A stretch of DNA of 64,000 nucleotides from Oscillospiraceae bacterium (GTDB lineage: Bacteria > Bacillota > Clostridia > Oscillospirales > CAG-272), in contig SVRQ01000008.1 in the NCBI GenBank assembly GCA_015064725.1, forward strand, positions 1-64,000, in the 5' to 3' direction. Position 1 is the stretch's first letter; the number at the start of each line of letters is the position of its first letter. The position numbers and the translations under genes were made by a program. Positions 1-6,776 of this stretch are shown piece by piece. The notes below the pieces were generated by a model. It made no database searches, was not told the DNA's origin, and saw only the letters and a program-made list of their open reading frames with translations.

Positions 1-1
1 G

Positions 2-673
2 TTCAACAAAATAATAGCTACTGTGTTAATCGTTTTGATTTTAATACTATCATTGTCGTCTTGTTCAAAAGAGGCAACCAACAGTTTTTTAAATGAAATA
101 ACCCTTGGGGTCTGGGACAGGATTCTTTTGGATGAGAAAACTCATAACGTTGTTGAGTACGTTGATGAAAACACAGCCAAATATCAAGGAAACACGTATT
201 ATTTAGCCCCTATGATCTTTATTCAGGATGGTGAGACAACCGTTCAAGAAGATCGAGGCTATGAATACATCGGTTGGTCAGGTCCAAGATTTTTCTATAT
301 TGATACTTTCTATGGCGATTCGAAAGATTCTCCAAGTATATTATACAACACAAGGTTAAGCTATACATACTTCAGACAAGATTATGACTATAAAACAGAT
401 ACGTTTAAAATTGAAGGAACAGAGGACTACATCTGCTTTTCCGAGAATTTGATTGCACTTTCTGATATCCCATCAACCGATGGCGCTTATACATCAAAGG
501 AGTATGTTGTTTTGTCATCCTCTACACATCCGTCGCTCGATATACGGCTTGGTATTTTTGAGGATGAGGGAATTTGGTATGCCTACTCTATGGATTTTGT
601 CTATTTTGAGTTGTCAGAAAATTTTGTTGAAATTTTGATAAAAAATCAAATCATTACATCATTAAACTCATAG
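2..673 (+). CDS. Putative lipoprotein, 5' end outside the window
   Basis: The reading frame is open back to base 2, so the true start lies before the window. A GTG at 23 would cut into the signal peptide. The visible N-terminus is a hydrophobic stretch ending in a lipobox-like LSLSSC followed by SKEA, which indicates a lipid-anchored exported protein. The mature part of about 200 residues is rich in Tyr, Asp and Glu, has no further membrane segment and matches no family I recognise. It is more AT-rich than the genes that follow. A strong terminator at 709-744 closes it. Lipoprotein nature is well supported; the role is unknown. Confidence 0.7.
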   Translation, partial: FNKIIATVLIVLILILSLSSCSKEATNSFLNEITLGVWDRILLDEKTHNVVEYVDENTAKYQGNTYYLAPMIFIQDGETTVQEDRGYEYIGWSGPRFFYIDTFYGDSKDSPSILYNTRLSYTYFRQDYDYKTDTFKIEGTEDYICFSENLIALSDIPSTDGAYTSKEYVVLSSSTHPSLDIRLGIFEDEGIWYAYSMDFVYFELSENFVEILIKNQIITSLNS

Positions 674-708
674 TAAACAATGTCATCTATTTCGGTCGCC
701 AAAAACAG

Positions 709-744
709 AAAAAAGACCAACTCACTTGTGAGTTGGTCTTTTTT
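709..744 (+). terminator. Rho-independent terminator after the lipoprotein gene
   Basis: An A-rich stretch leads into the perfect 11-bp inverted repeat GACCAACTCAC / GTGAGTTGGTC (715-725 and 728-738), followed by a run of six T. It could act in both directions. Confidence 0.85.
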
Positions 745-965
745 CAACGAAATTTGCCCTTTGGGCAAGTGAAATAGCTACGCTGTGAAATATTTGATTC
801 GCAAATGTGAAATATTCGCTGACGCGAATGTGGGCAAATTTCATTTTACATCGAACGAAGTGAGATATTTCACAATTCACAACGTGGATTATTTCACATT
901 TTGCCGCAAGGCAAAATATTTCACCGAAAACCGTAAGGGTTCAAATCTCCGGCACAAAAGCGCGA
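745..965. repeat. Hairpin array 1 with GTGAAAT / ATTTCAC separators
   Basis: This non-coding stretch is a string of small hairpins with different stems, for example ATTCGC-TGAC-GCGAAT and TTTTGCC-GCAA-GGCAAAA (899-916). The left half is punctuated by GTGAAAT (near 769, 784, 807) and the right half by its complement ATTTCAC (near 865, 888, 915). The separators can therefore pair across the array, giving a branched stem with hairpin side arms. Two more arrays of this design lie at 9720-10092 and 33070-33258. No gene of credible coding quality is present between 674 and 1106. Confidence 0.8.
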
Positions 966-1002
966 AAATATTTTTTATAACATAGGAATTTCTGTAAAGC
1001 CA

Positions 1003-1034
1003 AACCTCCGCTGACCGTGGCGGAGGTTCTTTTA
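1003..1034 (+). terminator. Stem-loop with T-rich tail before the GH39 gene
   Basis: Inverted repeat AACCTCCGC / GCGGAGGTT (1003-1011, 1020-1028) followed by CTTTTATCTTTT. It lies just upstream of the GH39 promoter and probably insulates it. Confidence 0.6.
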
Positions 1035-1043
1035 TCTTTTCGC

Positions 1044-1072
1044 TTGACAAGTTATGGCAGGTGTATTAAAAT
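1044..1072 (+). promoter_or_regulatory. Sigma-A-type promoter of the GH39-pyk unit
   Basis: TTGACA (1044-1049), a 17-base spacer and TAAAAT (1067-1072), 35 bases before the start codon. Confidence 0.75.
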
Positions 1073-1106
1073 TAAGTAAAATAGTATTGCCCGAAAGGAG
1101 AGTATT

Positions 1107-2582
1107 ATGAGAAAAATATACGCAGACGTAACGCAAGTCAAGGGAAAACTCGATCGCTTCTTTGCAAAGTGCATAGGCGCGGGACGCGCGGGAGAGGTTA
1201 TGAGGTATGTTCCTATGGAACAGCTCAAAATGATACAGCGCGAATGCCCCTTTGAATATATACGTTTTCACGGAATTTTTCACGAAGAGATGAATATAGT
1301 TCGCCGCGGTGCGGACGGGAAGCTCTCTTTCTGCTTCCAATACGTTGATATGCTTTTTGATTCTCTTTTGAATATAGGCATTCGTCCTGTTTGCGAGCTG
1401 GGGCTTATGCCGTTTGAGCTTGCAAACGGAGAAAAGAGCGTCTTTTGGTGGAAGATGAATATTTGTATGCCGAAAGACATAAACGAATGGGCGGTACTTA
1501 TTGAAGCCTTTGTCCGACACGTAACAAACCGTTACGGAGAAGACGAGATAAAAAAATGGTATTTTGAGATCTGGAACGAGCCGAACCATAAAAATTTCTT
1601 TGCGGAATATCAAAATATTAACGCTTATTTTGAGCTTTACGACAGTGCTGCGCGCGCTGTAAAGAGTATTTGCTCCGATTACCGCGTGGGCGGACCCGCA
1701 ACGGCGGGAATGGTATGGATAAAAGAATTTATCGAACATTGCCGTGAAAACGCGGTTCCGCTTGATTTTGTAACGAGTCACTCTTACGGTGTAAAGGGTG
1801 ATTTCGATGAGGACGGTACCGCTATCACAGTTATGAAAAAAGTGGACAAGGTTTCCGATGAGATGCGCCATTACGGTGCCATCTGCCGCGAAGCAGGGCT
1901 TCCGCTTATCGTTACCGAATGGTCAAGTTCCTATTCCCATACCGACCCGATACACGACCATTATATCAGTGCGCCGTATATACTTCGCGCCATAAAGAGA
2001 AGCGAGGGCTTCGCCGATATGCTTTCATATTGGACATATACGGATATTTTTGAGGAAAACGGACCTGCCGTAAAGCCTTTTTCAGGGTGTTTCGGTCTTA
2101 TCAATATGCAGTCGATACCCAAACCTGCGTTTCACGCATACGCTTTCCTTGCCTTGCTCGGCGATATGGAGCTTTTGTGCGATGATGAAAATGCGTATGT
2201 TTGCAAGAACGAAAGCGGCGTTCAGGTGCTTTTCTGGAACTTAAATATTCCCAAAGACGGAACTAACAATAAAAAGTATTTTGATTCGGATATTTCCAAT
2301 AATAATATAGGAGATTCAATCATAAGTATCGGCGGACTTGTAGCGGACAGGGAATACACTGTCCGCGTTAAGAGCGTAGGACGCGAAAAAGGTGATGCTT
2401 ATACTGCGTACCGCGAAGCGGGCCGCCCTGTAAATCTTTCACGGGAAATGACGGCGGTATTGCTTGAAAAGTCCCGACCCGAAGAGAAGACTTTCAAAAT
2501 TTGCGCTGACCGGGACGGAAAAATTGAATTTGCGCTATCGCAGAGAGAAAACCAAGTTGATATAGCCGAAATATTGTTTTAA
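1107..2582 (+). CDS. GH39 family glycosidase, beta-xylosidase-like
   Basis: 491 residues, the usual length of GH39 beta-xylosidases, which remove xylose from the non-reducing end of xylo-oligosaccharides with retention. The TIM barrel carries the acid/base Glu in EIWNEPN (about residue 158) and the nucleophile Glu in VTEWSSS (about residue 271); a C-terminal beta domain follows from about 345. There is no signal peptide, so it probably acts in the cytoplasm on imported oligosaccharides. The ATG at 1107 follows GAAAGGAG at good spacing. Pyruvate kinase starts 21 bases downstream and is probably co-transcribed. The family is clear; the exact sugar (xylose or another) is inferred from family membership. 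Confidence 0.85.
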   Translation: MRKIYADVTQVKGKLDRFFAKCIGAGRAGEVMRYVPMEQLKMIQRECPFEYIRFHGIFHEEMNIVRRGADGKLSFCFQYVDMLFDSLLNIGIRPVCELGLMPFELANGEKSVFWWKMNICMPKDINEWAVLIEAFVRHVTNRYGEDEIKKWYFEIWNEPNHKNFFAEYQNINAYFELYDSAARAVKSICSDYRVGGPATAGMVWIKEFIEHCRENAVPLDFVTSHSYGVKGDFDEDGTAITVMKKVDKVSDEMRHYGAICREAGLPLIVTEWSSSYSHTDPIHDHYISAPYILRAIKRSEGFADMLSYWTYTDIFEENGPAVKPFSGCFGLINMQSIPKPAFHAYAFLALLGDMELLCDDENAYVCKNESGVQVLFWNLNIPKDGTNNKKYFDSDISNNNIGDSIISIGGLVADREYTVRVKSVGREKGDAYTAYREAGRPVNLSREMTAVLLEKSRPEEKTFKICADRDGKIEFALSQRENQVDIAEILF

Positions 2583-2603
2583 AAAGATCACGGAGATAAA
2601 ATT

Positions 2604-4016
2604 ATGAGAAAAACGAAAATTGTTTGTACTATAGGACCTGCCAGCGAAAACGAAGAAACCATAGCGGGACTTTGCAAAGCGGGAATGAACGTGGCAAGAC
2701 TTAACTTTTCACACAATACTCACGCCGACCATCAGAGAAGAATAGATCTTATCAAAAAGGTGCGCGAAGAGCTTGGTACGCCTATTGCCATAATGCTCGA
2801 TACAAAAGGCCCCGAATACCGTATAAAAACATTTGAAAACGGAAAGATAAAGCTTTCCGAGAGCGATGAGTTCGTATTTACTACGGATGATATAATAGGA
2901 AACGAAAAGCGCGTTTCCGTGAGCTACGATAAACTTACAGAGGAGCTTTCCGTCGGAGATAAGATACTTCTTAACAACGGGCTTCTTTCGTTTGACGTTG
3001 AAAAGATAGAAGGAAGCGAGATAAGCTGCCGCGTTGCTGTTGGCGGCGAGCTTTCCGATAGAAAAAGTATGAGCTTCCCCGGAAAGGTGATGCACCAGAA
3101 ATACCTTTCCGAGCAGGACAAGGCGGACATAGCCTTCGGCGTTGCAAACGGTATAGATTTTATCGCTTGTTCCTTTGTTTCAAACAAGCAGGATCTTATC
3201 GACGTTCAGAATTACCTTAACGAGATAGGCGCCCGTGACGTGGAGCTTATTGCAAAGATAGAAAATCAATCCGGCTTTGATAATATAGAGGAGATATGCG
3301 AATATTGCGACGGTGTTATGGTGGCGCGCGGCGATATGGGCGTGGAGGTGCCGTTTGAGCAGCTTCCCGCTATGCAGAAAACCATAATCCGCAAATGCAC
3401 GATGCTTGGCAAGCGTGTCATAACAGCTACTGAAATGCTTGAATCAATGATACACAATCCGCGTCCCACCCGTGCGGAGATCTCCGACGTTGCAAACGCG
3501 GTCTATGACGGTACGAGCGCGATTATGCTTTCGGGCGAGACGGCTGCGGGCAAATATCCCGTGCTTGCCGTTCAGACTATGGCAAAGATCGCGGAAACGA
3601 CGGAAAGCAATATCGATTATAAAAAGCTTTTCTATGCTTCCGCATTTAAGATACAGAATTCTGTTGACGCCATATCCCATGCAACTTGTGCGATGGGCAT
3701 CGATCTTGAGGCTAAAGCGGTCGTCGCTTGCTCTCTTTCCGGTATGACGGCGCGAATGGTTTCTCGCTTCCGTTCTCCCGTACCGATAATCGGTCTTACG
3801 ACTAATGAGAATACGTGGAGAAAGCTTTCTCTTTCCTGGGGCGTTACTCCCGCAATATGCGAACAGTTCACCTCCACGGACGTGCTTTTCTATATGGCGA
3901 AAAATATTGCAAAACAGACTCTCGGTCTTTCAAAAGGCGAAAAAATAGTTATCACGGGCGGCGATACCTCAGGTCAATCGGGTAAAACGAGCCTTATAAA
4001 GGTAGAGGAAATGTAA
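2604..4016 (+). CDS. pyk: Pyruvate kinase
   Basis: 470 residues. It converts phosphoenolpyruvate and ADP to pyruvate and ATP, the last step of glycolysis. Family hallmarks are the N-terminal RKTKIVCTIGPAS, the ARLNFSH segment, LDTKGPEYR, and the active-site stretch LIAKIENQSG followed by VARGDMGVEVP. The C-terminal allosteric domain is complete, ending GKTSLIKVEEM. It lacks the additional PEP-utiliser domain found at the end of some Bacillus enzymes. The start is preceded by CGGAGA. It is the second gene of a two-gene unit with a GH39 glycosidase and is followed by a bidirectional terminator. Confidence 0.96.
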   Translation: MRKTKIVCTIGPASENEETIAGLCKAGMNVARLNFSHNTHADHQRRIDLIKKVREELGTPIAIMLDTKGPEYRIKTFENGKIKLSESDEFVFTTDDIIGNEKRVSVSYDKLTEELSVGDKILLNNGLLSFDVEKIEGSEISCRVAVGGELSDRKSMSFPGKVMHQKYLSEQDKADIAFGVANGIDFIACSFVSNKQDLIDVQNYLNEIGARDVELIAKIENQSGFDNIEEICEYCDGVMVARGDMGVEVPFEQLPAMQKTIIRKCTMLGKRVITATEMLESMIHNPRPTRAEISDVANAVYDGTSAIMLSGETAAGKYPVLAVQTMAKIAETTESNIDYKKLFYASAFKIQNSVDAISHATCAMGIDLEAKAVVACSLSGMTARMVSRFRSPVPIIGLTTNENTWRKLSLSWGVTPAICEQFTSTDVLFYMAKNIAKQTLGLSKGEKIVITGGDTSGQSGKTSLIKVEEM

Positions 4017-4020
4017 TATA

Positions 4021-4050
4021 AAAAACGGTCAGCGTAAGCTGACCGTTTTT
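4021..4050. terminator. Bidirectional terminator between pyk and the fucosidase gene
   Basis: AAAAACGGTCAGC-GTAA-GCTGACCGTTTTT, a near-perfect stem with A and T tracts on both sides, placed between two convergent genes. Confidence 0.9.
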
Positions 4051-4055
4051 ACGGT

Positions 4056-5138
4056 TTATTTGATTTCTTTTATGGCTTCCCCGAATTCTTTTACGCTCTT
4101 GTAATACGCTTCGGGCAAGTTTCCGTTTGCATCGGGTGCTACGTTGAGAAGCAGGTTGCCGCCCCATTTTTTGCATACCTCGTATTGATGCAGCGTTGTC
4201 TCAAGGTCGCGGTATTTATCCGCGTTCTTTACCCAGGACCAGCCGCCGCCTACGTGCCATATCTGGCAGGTCTCCCAAGGCATACCGGGGTCTTCTTTTG
4301 GAAGCTGACATTCAAATCGGGAGCAGTAATCTCCGATGCCCCAGCCCCACAGGCGGTCATTTACGACGATCTGCGGCTGAAGCGCGCGTATCTCATCGAT
4401 GGAAATGGCGCATTTTACGTCCTTTACCGAGCCGTCGAACCAAAGAAGATCGACCTGCCCGTAATTTGTGAGAAGCTCCCTTATCTGAGCGTTCACGTAT
4501 TCGATATAGCGGCTGAAATGCTCTTCGGGCATTTCGGGCAGATCGCCTTCAATGGGATTGTGATCTATATCGCCGTGAGGTCTTTCGGGATGTGCTTCCG
4601 TGCGTGAGCCATAAGCGAATGAACGGTATTTTTGGTCGAAACGCCAATCGGGCGGGGAATAGTAGAAGCCGACTTTAAGACCCGCCTTGCGGCAAGCATC
4701 CGCGTATTCGCGCACAAGATCTCTGCCGTTCATATAATTTTTGGTTGAAAAATCCCCTGCATCGGAGGGCCAGAGCGCAAAGCCGTCGTGATGGCGCGTT
4801 GTCAGTACAGCGTAGGAAAATCCTGCTTCTTTTGCGGCGGTAAGCCATTTTTCGGGATCGTAATCTTTTGGATCGAATTTTTCCGCGAGTGCCCAATATT
4901 GGCGAGGAGTGGCGATGCCGTTGCCTTTTGCACGGCGCACCGGGTCATCCATCATACCCCAGGATATATCCAGATCTCCGTGGACCGCGGAAATGCCGAA
5001 GTGTATGAACAGGCCGAGCTGTACGGGCTCATAGAACCATTTTGCACCCGGATGTGTCGTCCTTGTGAATCCTTCTGAGTGCGCAAAAGTATTGCCGATC
5101 ATTGCGTGCTGTTCGGAAACGATATTATTTTTGCTCAT
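4056..5138 (-). CDS. Alpha-L-fucosidase, GH29 family
   Basis: About 360 residues. GH29 enzymes remove alpha-linked L-fucose from glycans with retention. The characteristic N-terminal segments WFYEPVQLGLFIHFG, LTTRHHDGFALW (fucose-binding His pair) and YYSPPDW are all present, and the nucleophile is the Asp of LLWFDGS (about residue 235). There is no signal peptide, so a cytoplasmic role on imported fucosylated oligosaccharides is likely. An in-frame ATG lies 12 bases earlier (5150), but its own codons GGGGGT sit where a ribosome binding site for the ATG at 5138 should be, so 5138 is preferred. Single-gene unit with its own promoter and terminator. Confidence 0.88.
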   Translation of the reverse strand: MSKNNIVSEQHAMIGNTFAHSEGFTRTTHPGAKWFYEPVQLGLFIHFGISAVHGDLDISWGMMDDPVRRAKGNGIATPRQYWALAEKFDPKDYDPEKWLTAAKEAGFSYAVLTTRHHDGFALWPSDAGDFSTKNYMNGRDLVREYADACRKAGLKVGFYYSPPDWRFDQKYRSFAYGSRTEAHPERPHGDIDHNPIEGDLPEMPEEHFSRYIEYVNAQIRELLTNYGQVDLLWFDGSVKDVKCAISIDEIRALQPQIVVNDRLWGWGIGDYCSRFECQLPKEDPGMPWETCQIWHVGGGWSWVKNADKYRDLETTLHQYEVCKKWGGNLLLNVAPDANGNLPEAYYKSVKEFGEAIKEIK

Positions 5139-5171
5139 AAAAACCCCCATGAGTATTTTTCTGTTTGTGAG

Positions 5172-5200
5172 ATTTTACCATAAAATGCTCCTGCTGTCAA
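5172..5200 (-). promoter_or_regulatory. Sigma-A-type promoter of the fucosidase gene
   Basis: On the minus strand TTGACA (5200-5195), 17-base spacer, TAAAAT (5177-5172). Confidence 0.75.
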
Positions 5201-5267
5201 TATTCTGTGCGGCGGTAAATAAATATTTTCTCTTTTTCAAAAAAATTCAAATACTTTCAAAAAAATG

Positions 5268-5296
5268 TGTACAAAAACGCATATTTGTGATACAAT
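5268..5296 (+). promoter_or_regulatory. Candidate promoter of the lipoprotein-rlmB unit
   Basis: A good -10 box TACAAT (5291-5296) lies 17 bases after a weak -35, TGTACA (5268-5273). Confidence 0.45.
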
Positions 5297-5366
5297 ATAT
5301 AAAAATCGTAATTATACTAGGGTCATATACCTATTTTTACCTAATTACGGATACGGAGGCGGTTTT

Positions 5367-5921
5367 TTGAAAAAAAGGATATTTTCTTTTGCTTTGGCAC
5401 TCGTATTTTCACTTTTCGCTTTTACCTCCTGCGCAAGTGCGCTTGATACGTTCGAGGCATTTTTTGTTGCGGTAAAAAAATTCGATATAAAAGCGATGGG
5501 AGAGTGCGTTGACGGCGGCTCTGCGGAGTATTTTGAAAATGTTTCGGCTTGCGCGGATCTTCTTTCCGAGGAACAGACGGACAACGTGAAAAATATTTTC
5601 TCGTTTATTGAATACAGCTATAACAGCGAAGCCGCGGCAGACGCAAAAAGCTACGATATAAGGCTTTCTTACGTTGATTTTGATGCACTTATCGATACCG
5701 TGGAAGAAAATATGGCGATAGGCACGAAGAACGCTTCCGCTTATATAGAGGAACTTATCGAAAGCGAAAATTTCGAGCTTAGATACGTCAAAAAAGCGGA
5801 TGTAACGGTCGCTGTTTCCGAGGAAGGCAAGATATACCTCGGATATCTCGGAGAAAACGCGGTCCTTACGCGCTTGCTCGGGCTTGATACGTTTTTGCGT
5901 TGGTACTCTGCTCAAATATAA
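5367..5921 (+). CDS. Putative lipoprotein of unknown function
   Basis: About 184 residues from the TTG at 5367, which is preceded by GGAGGCGG. Reading further upstream would run into the promoter. The N-terminus LKKRIFSFALALVFSLFAFTSC is a typical lipoprotein signal with cysteine at about residue 22. The mature part is acidic and helical in character and shows no membrane segments. The mid-region (residues 30-150) is reminiscent of ligand- or turnover-type periplasmic domains, but I cannot assign a family. It is 12 bases upstream of rlmB and probably shares its transcript. Confidence 0.75.
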   Translation: MKKRIFSFALALVFSLFAFTSCASALDTFEAFFVAVKKFDIKAMGECVDGGSAEYFENVSACADLLSEEQTDNVKNIFSFIEYSYNSEAAADAKSYDIRLSYVDFDALIDTVEENMAIGTKNASAYIEELIESENFELRYVKKADVTVAVSEEGKIYLGYLGENAVLTRLLGLDTFLRWYSAQI

Positions 5922-5933
5922 AGGACGATAATT

Positions 5934-6734
5934 ATGGAATATAACAAAAACAGAAAAAACTTTCGTGAAAAAGGCGAAAGAAACAATGAAGAAGCCGCGG
6001 ACGGCAACGTGATAGTCGGCAGAAATCCCGTGCTGGAGCTTCTTAAAAGCGGGCGCGGAATTGAAAAGATATATATTCAGAAAGGCGAGCGCGAGGGCTC
6101 CGTTACAAAGATATATGCGGAAGCGCGCTCACGCGGAATAAACGTAGCGGAAGCGGACAAGCAGAAGCTTGACGCACTTGCCGGCACAAACGCCCATCAG
6201 GGCGTTGCGGCTATCGCCTCCGCAAAGGAATACGTTTCTCTTGAACGCATTCTTGAGATCGCGGCGGAAAGAGGAGAGAAGCCTCTTATCGTCGTTTGCG
6301 ACGGGATAGAAGACCCTCACAATATCGGGGCTATAATCCGTTGCTGCGAGGGCGCGGGCGCGCACGGTCTTGTTATCGGCAAAAGACACGCTCCCGCACT
6401 CGGTCAGACCGTCTTTAAGGCAAGCGCGGGCGCTGCGGAGCATCTCCCCATTGCAAAGGTGACAAATATCGCTTCCGCGATAGACGAGCTTAAAGAGATG
6501 GGCGTTTGGACGTTTGCTGCCGAAGCCGGCGGCGCGGATTACCACAGCACGGATTTCGACCTTCCTTGCGCTATCGTTATGGGCAGCGAAGGAAACGGCG
6601 TTTCCAGACTTGTGAAAGAAAAATGCGATTTCCTTGTTTCGATTCCCATGTACGGAAAGGTAAACTCCCTCAACGTTTCCACGGCGGCATCCGTTCTGCT
6701 TTTCGATGCGGCCTATAAGCAAAGAAATAAATGA
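5934..6734 (+). CDS. rlmB: 23S rRNA (guanosine-2'-O)-methyltransferase RlmB-like, SPOUT family
   Basis: 266 residues. RlmB methylates the ribose of a conserved guanosine in 23S rRNA using S-adenosylmethionine. An N-terminal substrate-binding domain (VIVGRNPVLELLKSGRGIEKIYI, about 24-100) precedes the SpoU/SPOUT knot domain with motif 1 DPHNIGAIIRCCEGAGAHG, motif 2 IVMGSEGNGVSRLV and motif 3 SIPMYGKVNSLNVSTAASV. The basic, low-complexity first 20 residues are a common variable extension. It sits between a lipoprotein gene and the P-type-ATPase-like gene with short gaps on both sides, which suggests one transcript. Confidence 0.9.
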   Translation: MEYNKNRKNFREKGERNNEEAADGNVIVGRNPVLELLKSGRGIEKIYIQKGEREGSVTKIYAEARSRGINVAEADKQKLDALAGTNAHQGVAAIASAKEYVSLERILEIAAERGEKPLIVVCDGIEDPHNIGAIIRCCEGAGAHGLVIGKRHAPALGQTVFKASAGAAEHLPIAKVTNIASAIDELKEMGVWTFAAEAGGADYHSTDFDLPCAIVMGSEGNGVSRLVKEKCDFLVSIPMYGKVNSLNVSTAASVLLFDAAYKQRNK

Positions 6735-6776
6735 GCTACTCATTTTCAATAAATAAAATATTTGGAGGAAAAAAAT

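Noticed and set aside
925-955. GGTTCAAATC, resembling a tRNA T-loop
   Set aside because: The flanking bases do not form a T-stem, and no acceptor, D or anticodon arm precedes it; it is part of hairpin array 1.
5265-5366. Upstream extension of the lipoprotein at 5367
   Set aside because: It would start within the promoter, has no ribosome binding site and would place 34 residues before a signal peptide.
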